DNA of 64,000 nt, from positions 1,860,001-1,924,000 of the forward strand of contig SDUX01000003.1 in the NCBI GenBank assembly GCA_008729055.1, given 5' to 3'. Of this stretch, positions 21,107 to 31,692 are shown piece by piece. This DNA comes from Pyropia haitanensis (lineage: Eukaryota; Rhodophyta; Bangiophyceae; Bangiales; Bangiaceae). The notes under the pieces were generated by a model. The model was not told the DNA's origin, did not search any database, and saw nothing but the letters and a program-made list of their open reading frames with translations. Each line of letters begins with the position of its first letter. Within the stretch, counting starts at the first letter, position 1. A program made the position numbers and the translations under genes.

Positions 21107-22300
21107 ATGTTACGCTCCCTGTTGGCGCCCTCGGGGGCTTTACGGTTGCGGAACTTTTCTGCCTTGCGGCCGGGCGGCTCGCCGGCGGCACCCACCGGCG
21201 GCGCCTGCATCCCCCCTGGCACGCGCCACGCCGCCGCGGCCGCGGCGGCCGTCGCCGCCGCCCCCGCCGCGGAGCCCGTCTCCTCCCCCCCCGTAGCAGA
21301 CGCCTTTCCCCCCTCGCCTGACGCCGATGCTGTGCCACCCGTGCGCCGCCGTGGCTACCACGGCCCCGGGACGCAGAAGCAGCCCCCCCCCCCCCCCGGC
21401 GTGGACATTACGCGGCCGCCCGTCATCCAGCGCAAGCCCGTCACGCCCTCCCAGCGCCACACCGCCCTCATCCAACACTCACTCCTCTACCGTGGGCGCC
21501 CCCTCCGCCGCCTGTGCGAGGGCCTCACCAAGACGGGCGGCCGCGGCAACACGGGCCAGATCACTGTCCGGCACATTGGCGGCGGCCACAAGCGGCTGTA
21601 CCGGCGGGTGGACTTTGTGCGCTCCGCCCACGACGGCAAGGTCGGCGTCATTGAGCGCGTCGAGTACGACCCGAACCGGTCGGCGCTGCTCGCGCTCGTC
21701 CGCCACCGCGGCAAGTGCGCGGCGATCCCCGACGTGCAGCGCCCCGACCGGTACGCCTACATCCTGTGCCCGGCGGGGGTGCAGCTGGGCGGGGAGGTGC
21801 TCGCCAGCCGCACCGACCCGGCCGCCCCCGACGGCGTCGCCGTGGACGTGCGGCCGGGCAACGCGATGCGCCTGCGGTTCTTGCCCGTCGGCACGACCGT
21901 CCACAATGTGGAGCTGCGGCCCGGGCAGGGCGGCGTGCTCTGCCGCTCCGCCGGCAGTAGCGCGCTGCTGCTGGAGCGGTCCGACGCCAAGGGGCTGGCG
22001 CTGCTGCGGCTCGCGTCCAAGGAGCAGCGCTACGTGCCGCTCGACGCGATGGCCACCGTCGGCAAGGTGAGCAACGCGGAGCACAAGAATGAGAAGATGG
22101 GCAAGGCGGGGCGGAACCGGTGGAAGGGCATCCGCCCGTCGGTGCGGGGCGTCGCGATGAACCCGATTGACCACCCGCACGGGGGGCGCACCAACGGCGG
22201 GCGCCCGAGCGTGAGCCCGTGGGGGTGGTACACCAAGGGCATGCGCACGCGCGACACGAAGAAGGCGTCGCAAAAGCTGATCATGAAGCGGCGGGCTTGA
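21107..22300 (+). CDS. MRPL2: Mitochondrial large-subunit ribosomal protein uL2
   Basis: This is a bacterial-type L2 that binds 23S-like rRNA next to the peptidyl transferase centre. The hallmarks are GGRGNTGQITVRHIGGGHKR near residue 140 and the C-terminal HPHGGRTNGGRPSVSPWG. The conserved LYRRVDF and KVGVIERVEYDPNR segments lie between them. The chosen start, MLRSLLAPSGALRLRNF, is a Ser/Arg/Leu-rich mitochondrial-type presequence. The next 90 residues are a Pro/Ala-rich linker. Red algal plastids normally encode their own rpl2, so the nuclear copy is assigned to mitochondria by inference. The frame is clean. Confidence 0.93.
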   Translation: MLRSLLAPSGALRLRNFSALRPGGSPAAPTGGACIPPGTRHAAAAAAAVAAAPAAEPVSSPPVADAFPPSPDADAVPPVRRRGYHGPGTQKQPPPPPGVDITRPPVIQRKPVTPSQRHTALIQHSLLYRGRPLRRLCEGLTKTGGRGNTGQITVRHIGGGHKRLYRRVDFVRSAHDGKVGVIERVEYDPNRSALLALVRHRGKCAAIPDVQRPDRYAYILCPAGVQLGGEVLASRTDPAAPDGVAVDVRPGNAMRLRFLPVGTTVHNVELRPGQGGVLCRSAGSSALLLERSDAKGLALLRLASKEQRYVPLDAMATVGKVSNAEHKNEKMGKAGRNRWKGIRPSVRGVAMNPIDHPHGGRTNGGRPSVSPWGWYTKGMRTRDTKKASQKLIMKRRA

Positions 22301-22698
22301 CGGGCTCGCTGTGGCGGGTGGGGATGGGGGCGCGGAGCAGAGAACAGGCCATCGGCTTTTCCCCTTGCCGCTGCCTCTCGTTTTCGGTTCCTCTTTCTGG
22401 TTGAAAGACGTGCCGCCTCTGGTGCAACCCCGGTGGCGGTCCCGTGCTGGTGTCATCGTGTGCACAGGCTCGTCAGGTCTTGTACATGACAGTTGCCGCC
22501 GAGGCGTTTGTGTTGCACTCGCTCGCACCCTCGCCAGCACGCTGCAGGACCCATACTTTTGCGACCCCGCACCGTCTCTTGTCATGCCTGGGGACCCGCT
22601 GCCTGCCTCTCGGGTCATCGCACGTCCCCGGTTTTCTACAGCCACCTAGCACACATAAATACCACATGCTTCCTCCATGGTAAGCGTCCAACCCTTCT
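22301..22698. other. Intergenic region between converging genes
   Basis: About 400 bp separate the stops of uL2 (plus) and the START-like gene (minus). Composition is comparatively balanced, with CACACATAAATACCACATG near 22650. No gene was seen. Confidence 0.5.
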
Positions 22699-24444
22699 TC
22701 ATCCTTGTTGCTCGCGACCAGCCCGGAGCTCCTCTTGCTGCGCCCACACCTCGGCCAGCCGCGCCTCGAGCACCGCGTACACCCCCCCCGCCGCCACCCG
22801 CGCCGCATGCGCGGGCGCCCGCCGGGGCAGGTCGGCCCCACGTTCCTCCAGCGCGCGCAGCGCGGCGGCGGCGACGGCGCCCGCGACCCACCGCACCAGC
22901 GACTCGGCGGGCGGGGCGGGCAGGCCCGGGTCCGCGTGCACCACCGCCACCACCCGCGTGGCGGTCGGGGAGAGGGGGTGGAGGGCCATGCCCGACGGCG
23001 CCACGTGCAGCTCGACGGCGGCGTCAGCGGTGGTGGTGGCGGGCGCGGTGGCGGCAGCGGGGGTGAGGGCGGCCGGCGCCGCCGCCCACAGCCGCGCCGA
23101 CGCACGCGAGAAGAGGGAGGGCGCCGGCCCAGAGGGTGGGGGGGAGGCGGCCGGCCCCGCCACTGCCGCCGCCGCCGCCGCTGCCGCCGGCGACGCGCTG
23201 GTCGGCGGACCCACGGCGCCGTCGCCCGCAGACGCGGTGGCGCCACGACCGTCCGCGACGCCCACAGCGGCAGCAGCGGGCCGCCGCGGCGACCCGCCGT
23301 TACCCGGCCGCCGCCTCGAGTGCGGGCGCCGCGGCCAGGCGCGGCGGCTGGCTGGCAACGACGCCCGGGCCGCCGCCGTAGCCGCCTGCCCGGGGCGGGG
23401 GTGCGGGTGACCGGCCGTCGCCGTGTCCGCAAGCACCGCCCCCGCCGCTCCAGCGGGCGCCGGCGGCGGCACGTCCGGCGCAGCCGACCGGCCAAACGCG
23501 GGGATGGCCAGGCCGTCGGCAGCCGCGTCTACCGACCGGCAGCGGATGTAGAGGGCGGGCGGGCGCGCCCCCCCCCCGCCGTCAAAGTCGTCGACGCCGT
23601 AGCCGACGAGCCCGGCCACGCGGTCCGACATGGGCCACGGCACGGGCAGGTGGAGGCCGATGGAGCGGCTCAGCAGCGCCCGCACGCCGCCGCCGCCCAG
23701 CAAAGAGGCTTGGACGGCGGCCGCCGTCGCCGCAGTCGCCGCCGTCGCCGTCGCCGCCGTCGCCGTCGCTACACCGCCCGTGGACGGGGGGGCGGCGGGG
23801 ACGAGCGCGGCCGCGGCACGGATAAACCAAAAGAGCTGCTCGTAGAGGTCCACCTCGTACAGGAGTGCGGCGAGCGGGCACAGGCCAACGGCCACCACCC
23901 CATCCAGGCGCAGGCTGTGGCCACCCCCCGCCAGCCGCCGATACCAAACCCGCGGGGCGGCCGCCGCCGCCGCGCGGACGTCCCCCTCGGGCGGCCCGTG
24001 CACGAGCGCCCACCCCCCGCCGTTGGCGCCGCCGCCCGCCCCGCACGGACCGTCACCGGCGAGGGCGGCCTGCAGGGCACGCACCTCGGACGCCTGGGCG
24101 GCCACCGCCGCCACCGCCGCCGCCGCCGCCGCCGACGCGGCCGGCGCGGCCGGCGTGCCGTCCACCCCCGCCGCCGCTACCGCCGCCGCCGCCGCCGCCG
24201 CGGCCGCGACGTGGTCGGCGTCGACGGTGCGGCCGTCCCGGGACACAAAGCCCGCCGCGGTCGCCGCCGCGGCCGCGTCGAGGACCCGCCCCGCCTCGGC
24301 GAGGCGGAGGCAGGTGCGGAGGGCGGCGGCGGGGGTGGGCGCGGCGCCGCCGGCACACGCCGTCATGACGGGCGCGGTCACCGCGCCGGCCGCGGCGGCG
24401 CCGGTGGTTGCCAGTGGCACGGGGGTGGCCGCCGCCGCCGCCAT
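22699..24444 (-). CDS. START-like lipid-binding domain protein
   Basis: The 581-residue frame starts at an ATG (GCCATGG context). After an Ala-rich N-terminus comes a segment that resembles a START domain: WALVHGPPEGDVR, then VWYRRLAGGGHSLRLDGVV near residue 165 and LYEVDLYEQLFWF near residue 195. LHLPVPWPMSDR and YIRCRSVD follow near 270-310. A low-complexity insert of about 140 residues interrupts it. The C-terminal part, HADPGLPAPPAESLVRWV, resembles the last START strand and helix. START domains carry lipids in a hydrophobic pocket; the ligand cannot be deduced. No membrane segment or targeting signal is evident. Confidence 0.55.
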   Translation of the reverse strand: MAAAAATPVPLATTGAAAAGAVTAPVMTACAGGAAPTPAAALRTCLRLAEAGRVLDAAAAATAAGFVSRDGRTVDADHVAAAAAAAAAVAAAGVDGTPAAPAASAAAAAAVAAVAAQASEVRALQAALAGDGPCGAGGGANGGGWALVHGPPEGDVRAAAAAAPRVWYRRLAGGGHSLRLDGVVAVGLCPLAALLYEVDLYEQLFWFIRAAAALVPAAPPSTGGVATATAATATAATAATAAAVQASLLGGGGVRALLSRSIGLHLPVPWPMSDRVAGLVGYGVDDFDGGGGARPPALYIRCRSVDAAADGLAIPAFGRSAAPDVPPPAPAGAAGAVLADTATAGHPHPRPGQAATAAARASLPASRRAWPRRPHSRRRPGNGGSPRRPAAAAVGVADGRGATASAGDGAVGPPTSASPAAAAAAAAVAGPAASPPPSGPAPSLFSRASARLWAAAPAALTPAAATAPATTTADAAVELHVAPSGMALHPLSPTATRVVAVVHADPGLPAPPAESLVRWVAGAVAAAALRALEERGADLPRRAPAHAARVAAGGVYAVLEARLAEVWAQQEELRAGREQQG

Positions 24445-25073
24445 GGCGCACGCCCAGCCGACGGCGGTGCCTCACGCCGCCATGGGGGGGGGGCAGCTGC
24501 ACCGCGTAAGGGAGGCCGGCGACGCGGGCGGGTGTGGTGGGCAACGCGCGCCCGTCCATCGCTGTCAGACCCACCGCAGTGTCCGCGACGGGAGGGGGGG
24601 GGGTTCGAAAACAGGGGGGGGCGTGTTATCCAACCGCCATAAGCGATCGTACCACCCACAGAGGCTCTGGGGTGTCTGATGCGCCGGACTTTGACCGGCG
24701 CCAGTTGCGACTGGGGTGGAATTTAACATGCATGACCCCGTCGGCCACCCGTCTTGTGGGTGCGGACAGGTATTCAGTGTCTTTCGAAGTGATCACCCAC
24801 AGACATCCACAAAGACCACCGCTCGTGGGTCCTGGACACATTTGGGGGCTCCCAAACTCCACCGCCGCCGCCGCCGTGGCGGATCCGGCAACGGACTTTT
24901 TCCGCGGCCGACGCAATCTCCGCTACGACACCCGCGTGCCGGCGCTGCGCGCGGCTAGGTCGTTTCTACCGCGCCCCCCCCCCACCGTTCCCACCCCGGC
25001 GCCTTGCCTCCCGTCGCGCTCCCTCCCCCTCCCACCACCTCCACCTCTGCCTGGCCGCCCACCCCCCCGGCCC
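24445..25073. promoter_or_regulatory. Divergent intergenic region, START / S4 genes
   Basis: The 629-bp gap lies between two divergent ATGs. It contains a fragment related to the palindromic repeat near 2 kb (about 24600-24640: AAAACAGGGGGGGGCGTGTTATCC, then AACCG). The part from 24655 to 24850 is the least GC-rich of the neighbourhood and probably contains the core promoters. Confidence 0.5.
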
Positions 25074-26324
25074 ATGGCGTCATCTGTAGCCTTTGCGGCG
25101 GGCCTGCCGCTCGCCGCGCGGGCGCCTCCCCCTCCGGGCGGCATCCCCCTCGGCACCGCCCGCCGCGCCACGCCCATCCCCCTCTGGCGGCCGGGCGCGG
25201 CGGCGCCGTCGTCACGGCGTCGCTACCGCCTCCCCTCCACCCCCCTCCTCACCCCCACAGCCGGCCTGGACCGCGGTGACACCCCCGCCGCGGGCGCCAC
25301 GGACGCCGCCGCCACCGCCGCCGCCGCCGCCGCCGCCGACGCCGCCGGCGCCGACGCCGCCGACGCGGCCGGCGGTGGCACCTTTACCGGCGGCGGCGGC
25401 GGCGCGCCCGCCTCCCGCGCCGAGCGCTACGGCGCGCTGCGGTCGCTCGATGACTACCGCGCGGGCATCCGCTGGTCCGTCCCCGAGTGGGACACGGTCG
25501 ACCCGGCCGACGGGAGCGTGACGCCGACGTACAGCCCGGGCCGCAGCTGGGGCGCGCCGACGGGGAAGGGGGGGGGGCGGGGGGGGGGGGGGGGGGGGGG
25601 GCGCCGCGGTAAGGCGGGCGGGAAGGACGTGGCGGAGGGGGGGGGGAGGGGAAGGCGGGTGGCGGCAGGCGGGGGGGGGGGAGGAAGAAGGGCGGCAAGG
25701 GCGGCAAGGGCGGCGCGGCAGCGGCGGCGACAGCGGCGGCGGCGGCGGCGACAGGCGCCGCCGCAGCGGCGCCGGGGGGGGCCCCTGCCGCGGGTGGCCG
25801 GCCCGGTGGCCGCGCCGCCGCCGCGACCGCCGGCAGCAGCAGCGGCGGCGGCGGCGGCGGCGGCGGGCGGCCGGCGGCGGCCAAGGCGCGGACGCTCCTC
25901 AAGACGCTCATCGCCCGCTCCGTCGCGTCGTCCGACACGTGCGCGGCGCTCATCGAGCACGGGGTGGTGTTTGTCGACGGCGTCGTCGAGACGGACCCGG
26001 CGCGCAAGGTCCCCCCCGACGCGGTGCTCGTCGTCCGCGGCACGCGGGTGCGGGCGGTCGTGGGCACGACCGACCGGGACGCGCCGCGGGGCGGCGGCCG
26101 GCCGGGGGGGGGGACCCGCCCGCGGCGGCGGCAGACGCGGACGCCGCGGCGGCGGCGGTGCGGCTGCCCCGCGCGCGGCGTGACCTGGGGGGGGGGGGTG
26201 GGCTGGTGCCGAGGGGGGGCGCGACGGCGGCCGGCCGGGTGCGCGCCGGCCGCTCGACAAGAAGTACACGTGGAGGGTGGACGGCGGGTTTTACGCGGGG
26301 CGCCGGCGGGCGGCGGACAAGTGA
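25074..26324 (+). CDS. S4 RNA-binding domain protein, probably organelle-targeted
   Basis: The ATG lies in CCCATGGC context. The N-terminus, MASSVAFAAGLPLAARAPPP, is Ser/Ala/Arg-rich like a transit peptide. A conserved-looking block, YGALRSLDDYRAGIRWSVPEW, follows near residue 120. After a Gly/Arg linker comes a typical S4 module at 25890-26050: LLKTLIARSVASSDTCAALI, then EHGVVFVDGVVETDPARKV and PDAVLVV. The protein ends LDKKYTWRVDGGFYAGRRRA plus ADK and a stop at 26322-26324. The frame changes within poly-G tracts at about 25570-25600, 25670-25685 and 26105-26200. S4 modules bind structured RNA in ribosomal proteins and RNA-modifying enzymes; no catalytic domain is seen. It could be an organellar ribosome-assembly factor. 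Confidence 0.6.
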
Positions 26325-26919
26325 GGTGGGGGGGGGGGGGGGGGGGGGAGCACGTTTTGGTTGAGCGCCGGCGGCTGTGGGCGCGCACGGTGAGGGGTGG
26401 CGGCGGTAGGTTCGCGCCGTGGGGCGGGGTAGTAGGTCGCGGGCGTCTGGTTTTTTTCCGCCAGGGGAGTGACCGTGGGCGCCGTTTTATTGCAGTGGAC
26501 CTGGGAGAGACGTGTAACAAAGGGGCCGTAGCCTTGTGTTTGCAGACGCACTCACACCCACACCCACACACAAACGGGAAGAATAATCGAGAGCAAAGAC
26601 AGAGAGGGACGGCATGCGCAGCCTTGGCCGCGGAAGGCAGGGGACAAAATAAACAATGCGCAGGGGCGCCGTTGCAGGCGCCGCCACCCTCTATCCCCGC
26701 AGGCCGCCGCCGCGCCGCAGTGGCAGCACCGCACCTGGCGAGGGGCGGCGGCGCCCAAGCACCGGATCCCGCGCCCCGAGTGGCGTCCCAGAAAACAAAA
26801 GTGGGCAGGACGCCGTCCAGGCTGCGGCCAAGGCCACGACCAGCGGGCGCCGCCCATCCCAACGATCCCCCCCCCTCCCCCCCCCCCCCCGAGATCCACC
26901 GGCGCAGGCCCGCCCCCTC
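26325..26919. other. Intergenic region between converging genes
   Basis: About 600 bp lie between the stops of the S4 gene (plus) and HCF136 (minus). A poly-G run of nearly 20 bases sits at about 26330-26348. Further on are A-rich segments (for example near 26575-26600 and 26640) that fit 3' leader sequence. No gene was recognised. Confidence 0.5.
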
Positions 26920-28320
26920 TCAAACCGTCCCTGGGTTGTAGCGCAGCAGCACGCCCGACGCGCCGAGCGCAAACGCCACGTCTTTGGAGAAGAACTTGAT
27001 CTTGTACAGATTGGTGCCGATCTTGCCGACGCTCTTGTCGGGCTTGAACGACTTGCCGCCATCCTTGGACACGTACAGCGCGCCGCCGCCGAGCGCCGCC
27101 CACACCTCCGACGTGCCCGGGCGGTACGCAACGTCGAGGATGCCATACCCGCCGCTCTTCACATCCGCCTTGTTGAACGTCAGCTTCTCCGAGGCGGTCA
27201 GGTCGGGCGCGCCGGCGGTCGTCTGGAGCCCGCCCCCCCGGGTGGACATCCAAAGGCCCTCATTCACATCGTCCCGCACAAAGCCCATGGCCTGGATGCG
27301 GCGCGACGAGTCCCGCCCGTGGGGCACCCAAAAGTCCTGCCCGGGCGACCAGGTGAGGAAAAAGTTGCCCCGCGACGAGACGGCCAGGTACGAGCCCTGC
27401 GCGTCCCGCAGCACCGAGATGATGGTGCCCGTGTAGTAGGAGGCGCCCGACACGCCCGACGAGATGGTGCGGTTGAGGGTGGCGTCAATGGTCTCCTTGA
27501 CTAGCGCCTTCCAGTTGCGGCCGCCATTCTCCGTCAGGTACACCGCGCCGGCGGTGGTGGTCATCTCCGCCTTTTCCTTATCCAGCGCCGTGATCAGCAC
27601 GGGGTCGCCCGGCAGCTTGGGCGACAGCGGCACCCGCTCCCACGACGCGCCCCCGTCGCGGGTGTGGATCAGCAGGGACGGCTTGCCAATGACCCACCCC
27701 TCGTCCCCGCGGAACGTCACCACCTCAAAGCGGTAGTTGATCTCATCGTCCGAGTCGAGGTTCTTAAACGCGCGCGGCTTCCACGTGTCCCCCCCGTCAT
27801 TCGTCTCGAGCACCGTCCCCCGCGAGCCGACCAGCCACCCATGATTGGGGTCCGTCGGCGAGAAGGACATGTCAAAGAGCGTCGTCTCGGCCGCCAGCGG
27901 CACCTGCTCCCACGACGGCTTGGTCAGCACCGCCGGCGCCGCGGCCGCGGCGGGCACCCCGCCAGCCACGCCCGCGGCGGCCGTCGCGGCCACCGCCGCG
28001 GTCAGGGCGGCGAGCATCTCCCGGCGGGGGACGGTGCCGGGCGGGATGACCGCGTCCGCGGCCCTGCCCACCAGCGGCAGGTCGTCCGCATCGCCAGACG
28101 CGGGGGGGGCGCCCATGCAGACGGCCGCCGGGCGAGCCGTCGGCCGCGCTGGTGCCGGAACGGGGGACGAGCGGCCGCCCAGGCGGGTCGCCGCCGCCGC
28201 CGCGCCGCCGCTGGTGGCGGCGCCACCGCCGCCGCCGCCGCCGCCGCCGCCATGGCGTCCGCAAAACGCAGACGTGGACGACGCCGAGAGGCGCAGCGGA
28301 ACGCTGCTCACAAAAGCCAT
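26920..28320 (-). CDS. HCF136: Photosystem II assembly factor HCF136 (Ycf48-like)
   Basis: This thylakoid-lumen beta-propeller protein helps the D1/D2 reaction-centre of photosystem II assemble. The 466-residue protein starts at an ATG after AAAGCC. It has a two-part targeting region: a Ser/Arg-rich stroma-type signal, then RREMLAALTAAVAATAAAG near residue 100, a twin-arginine thylakoid signal. Residues from about 135 are the BNR/Sortilin-like propeller: GWLVGSRGTVLETNDGGDTW, GWVIGKPSLLIHTRDGGASW, AGAVYLTENGGRNWKA, ALYVSKDGGKSFK. Each blade carries the Ycf48 Asp/Gly-rich loop (S/T-x-D-G-G-x-x-W). The end, GASGVLLRYNPG, is typical. The frame is clean. It is divergent from SUMT. Confidence 0.95.
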   Translation of the reverse strand: MAFVSSVPLRLSASSTSAFCGRHGGGGGGGGGGAATSGGAAAAATRLGGRSSPVPAPARPTARPAAVCMGAPPASGDADDLPLVGRAADAVIPPGTVPRREMLAALTAAVAATAAAGVAGGVPAAAAAPAVLTKPSWEQVPLAAETTLFDMSFSPTDPNHGWLVGSRGTVLETNDGGDTWKPRAFKNLDSDDEINYRFEVVTFRGDEGWVIGKPSLLIHTRDGGASWERVPLSPKLPGDPVLITALDKEKAEMTTTAGAVYLTENGGRNWKALVKETIDATLNRTISSGVSGASYYTGTIISVLRDAQGSYLAVSSRGNFFLTWSPGQDFWVPHGRDSSRRIQAMGFVRDDVNEGLWMSTRGGGLQTTAGAPDLTASEKLTFNKADVKSGGYGILDVAYRPGTSEVWAALGGGALYVSKDGGKSFKPDKSVGKIGTNLYKIKFFSKDVAFALGASGVLLRYNPGTV

Positions 28321-29223
28321 GGTCGCGAGGGGATGCGGCGATGGGGGGGGGGGGGGGGATGCTCAAACGTGCGGGGGGGGACGGATACAGGCGGGGGAAC
28401 CGCCAGTGCCGGGGGGGGCGATGAAGCTTCCACGGGACAATGCTGTGCGGGGGGGGGGCCGCGGCGATGGACGGGCGGCGGGGCGGCGGAGAGATGCGCG
28501 AGCGTGTGGAGCTGCGACGGTGCGAGCGGGGGCGGTCCAATCTCCGAAGGTAGCACCACAATGGGCGCGGGTGGCGGGCTGTGTCGCAGCTCCGAGGCGA
28601 AAACCTGGACTGCGGATCGGGGAGTGGGCTGCAGCTCAACGGAAACGAGTTGGCATCGCGTCCCGTACTTGATATGGGCCTTCTCTTGACAATTCCCAGC
28701 CGAGCTCCATCTCGATTGGCGCCCAATTTGTCCTCCATCCGTCGCGACGCCGGCGGTGGCCCTTCCATTCCCGCTCCATCGTCTGCACTGCTACTGCGCG
28801 ACTGCTCTTGCAATCGCGCCGGCCCGTGCCGCGGTCGAGGCCGACCGTGCGAGGCCACCGCCACTCGTTGCTCTTTCGTCTTGCTGCTCTTTCCCCGCCC
28901 CACCCCGCCCGTTTTTGGACGCCATCGCCTACACGCACGTGCAGCGCACGGGAACGACCAGGCCTCACGCTGCACGGTCCCGCCCCCGCTACGCATCCCG
29001 CCCCCGCTACGCATCCCGCCGGCGGGACGTCGAGCCAAAGCCGTGTCGACGGTCGGCCACGCTGTCCTTGCCGGCCCGGCCGGTGCCGCCAGCGCGTCAC
29101 CGTCGCTCCCCCACCCCGCCGACGTCTGGCGCGTCACCACCCTCCCTCTTTTGTTCGCTCTCCTCTCCCGTCTGCTGACTCCCCTCCTCTTCCCTTCCTC
29201 GTTTGCTCCCCCCCTTTCCCTCA
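28321..29223. promoter_or_regulatory. Divergent promoter region, HCF136 / SUMT
   Basis: Both flanking genes encode plastid proteins and are read away from this 903-bp gap. It contains poly-G tracts close to the HCF136 start, a moderate-GC central part (28560-28760) and a short 18-bp tandem repeat at 28978-29013. Shared regulation of the two plastid genes is possible but not shown. Confidence 0.45.
28978..29020. repeat. 18-bp tandem repeat upstream of SUMT
   Basis: Two perfect copies of TCCCGCCCCCGCTACGCA (28978-28995 and 28996-29013) are followed by the first seven bases of a third. They lie about 210 bp upstream of the SUMT start codon. Confidence 0.85.
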
Positions 29224-30561
29224 ATGGCTACCGCGTTTGCCGTGGCGCCCGCCGCCGCGCCCGCCGCCGCCGCCGCCCGCCGCGGCGTGACGGCCGGCGC
29301 CAGCGGCTGCCGGCCGCGGCCGCCGGCGCTGCCGGCCGCCCACCGCTGTCGTCGCCGCCCGCGGGCGGGGCGGGGTGGGGTGGGCGCCGCCGCGGCGGCT
29401 GCCACGGACGGCCCCGCTTCCCTCCGCCTCTCCCCCACGGTGGACGGCCGCGACGGCGGCGGCGGCGGCGCCGCTGCAACCTCCGATGCCGAGGGCGCCG
29501 CCGCCGCCGCCGCCACCGCCGCCGCTGCCGCCACCGCGGGCACCGCCCCCCCCCTCCCGGCCGACGAATGGACCCGCCTCGCGCCCGCGCTTGGCACGCT
29601 GCTGCCGACCCCCCCCCCTCCCCCCGGCGTGTACATGGTCGGCGCGGGCCCCGGCGACCCCGCGCTGCTCACGCTCGGCGCGGTCCGCCTGCTCGCCGCC
29701 GCCCGCGTCGTCCTCTACGACCGGCTGCTGCCACCCGGCATCCTCACGCTCGCCCCCGCCACCGCCACCCTCGTGCCTGTGGGCAAGAGCCCCGGCGCGC
29801 ACACGCCGCAGGCGGACATCAACGTGGCGCTGGTGGCGGCCGCCGCGGGCGGCGGCGTCGTCGTCCGCCTCAAGGGCGGTGACCCGGGCGTGTATGGGCG
29901 GGTGGCGGAGGAGGCGGCGGCGCTGGCGCCCGTGCCGTCCACGACGGTGCCGGGGATTACGGCGGCGAGCGGGGTGGCCGCGTCGCTGGGCTTTCCGCTG
30001 ACCGCGCGGGGGGTGGCGGGGAGCGTGCGGTTCGTGTCGGGCCACGCGGCGGCGGGGGGGGTGGGCGGGGCGGTGCTGCCCGACTGGGGTGACTTGGGGG
30101 GGGGGGAGGGGGGGGAGGCGGGCTGGGGGGGGACGACGCTGGTCGTGTACATGGGGCTCGCGACGCTCGGCGAGGCGGTCGGGCGACTGCGGGAGGGGGG
30201 GTGGGGGGGGGACGTGCCGGCGGTGGCGGTCGAGCGGGGGTGCACGCCGGGCGAACGAGTGGTGTGGGGGGTGCTGGAGGGGCTCGCCAAGGGGGTGGGG
30301 GCGGTGGGGCTCCGCAGCCCGGTGCTGGTGGTCGTCGGTCACGTGGTGGCCCTCGCGGGGGGTTGGCAACAGTGGGCGGCGGCCGAGGCGGCGCGGACGG
30401 GGAGGGCGGTGCCGCCGCCGCCGCCGCTGCTTGGCGCCGGGCCCGGGGGGGCGGCGGCGGGCGGCTGGGGGGGGGGGGCGCCCAGCGGGGGGCGACTGGG
30501 GAGGCGGCGCGTGGCTGGGTGCCGCGCACCGTGCCGGTGGGGGGGGAGGTGGGGGGGGTGA
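29224..30561 (+). CDS. UPM1: Uroporphyrinogen-III C-methyltransferase, plastid
   Basis: SUMT methylates uroporphyrinogen III twice with S-adenosylmethionine to give precorrin-2, the entry to siroheme for nitrite and sulfite reductases. A transit-peptide-like N-terminus of about 130 residues precedes the enzyme. Family motifs are VYMVGAGPGDPALLTLGAVR near residue 138, VVLYDRLLPPGIL, VRLKGGDPGVYGRVAEE near residue 217, VPGITAASGVAASLGFPLT near residue 241, then TTLVVYMGLATL and SPVLVVVGHVVAL. The GDP and GGDP loops are SAM-binding residues. The last 40 residues run through poly-G tracts, so the true C-terminus may be in another frame (a stop at 30584 is an alternative). Siroheme synthase dehydrogenase or ferrochelatase domains are absent, as in plant UPM1. 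Confidence 0.92.
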   Translation: MATAFAVAPAAAPAAAAARRGVTAGASGCRPRPPALPAAHRCRRRPRAGRGGVGAAAAAATDGPASLRLSPTVDGRDGGGGGAAATSDAEGAAAAAATAAAAATAGTAPPLPADEWTRLAPALGTLLPTPPPPPGVYMVGAGPGDPALLTLGAVRLLAAARVVLYDRLLPPGILTLAPATATLVPVGKSPGAHTPQADINVALVAAAAGGGVVVRLKGGDPGVYGRVAEEAAALAPVPSTTVPGITAASGVAASLGFPLTARGVAGSVRFVSGHAAAGGVGGAVLPDWGDLGGGEGGEAGWGGTTLVVYMGLATLGEAVGRLREGGWGGDVPAVAVERGCTPGERVVWGVLEGLAKGVGAVGLRSPVLVVVGHVVALAGGWQQWAAAEAARTGRAVPPPPPLLGAGPGGAAAGGWGGGAPSGGRLGRRRVAGCRAPCRWGGRWGG

Positions 30562-30850
30562 CGGCCGCCGCCGCCGACGGCTGAGCGCGGCGTCACGCCA
30601 GGGGGGGGTAGGGGGGCGAGGGCGTCGGCGAGCGCCCTCGCCGTATGTGCGCGTTGAAAAGAGAAAGATAAGAAGGGGCCACTGACTGGGCCTGGCCTGC
30701 CAACGGCGCCACCCGCCCCTTCACCGGCGCCCCCCTCCGTGGCCGTGGGGGCGGCCCCACGCGCGCACAGCACGGGCGAGCGGACGGGGCCATCAGCCCC
30801 CCCCCCCCGCCTCCCCACAGCCGCCCGCCGCCCGCCGCCCGCCGCCCGCC
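30562..30850. other. Short intergenic region between converging genes
   Basis: This 289-bp gap separates the SUMT and pseudophosphatase stops. It contains an A-rich stretch, GAAAAGAGAAAGATAAGAAG near 30656, that may be 3' leader. No gene is seen. Confidence 0.5.
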
Positions 30851-31661
30851 TCACAGCTCCGTTTCCGTCTCGCGCAGCGGCTCTTCGAGCACGGCGACCT
30901 CCCCCCCCAGCCCCAGCTGCGCACGCCCCGCCTCGGAGCTCAGCGGCGCGTCCTCGCTGTACCAGTACACCTCAAACGGCTTGAGCCCCGCCGCCGCCCC
31001 GTCGACGCGCTCCTGCTTGGCGTCGACGCGCCCCGTGGCGATGAGGCGGCGGAGCTCCTCCCGCTCCGCCGCCGCCGCCGCGACGCCCGTCACGTACCAC
31101 GGCGGGAGGACGCGTGGGAGGGTGACGAGGCTCTCGTCAAACAGCTCGATGAACTGCTCGTTGCCGTACCGCGCCTTGCCCCCCGCGTACTGCTGGTACT
31201 CCATCAGCGTGCTGTTGAGGGCCCAGCCTTGGAGGCGGCGGAGGCACGCGACGAGGACGCCCACCTGGTGCACGCCGCTCGTGTCGCACACGCAGACGGG
31301 GTGGACGGACGCGTCGAGGACCATCTCGAGCGCGTCCTTGACCACCTCCTCCGACATGGGCTTCCACGAGCCCCCCGCGGTGGCCCAGCCGGGCAGGCCA
31401 ATCCCCAGGTGCACAATCTCCACGCCGTGGGACGTGAAAAAGGTGGTGACGAGCCGCGTCGGCGCCTCGGGCGACAGGAAGATGACCCGCCGCAGGTGGA
31501 GGGTGGCGAAGAACGGGAAGTGGGAGGGGAAGGGCGTCGACGAGCGGTACACGCCCGCCGCGACGATGCCAAACTGCTCGGTGGGGAAGAGCATCTCGGG
31601 CGCGTGCGGCACGACGGGGCCGTACGCGTCGTGGGCGGGGGCGGCGGTGGTGGCGGCGGTG

Positions 31662-31692
<31 letters not shown>
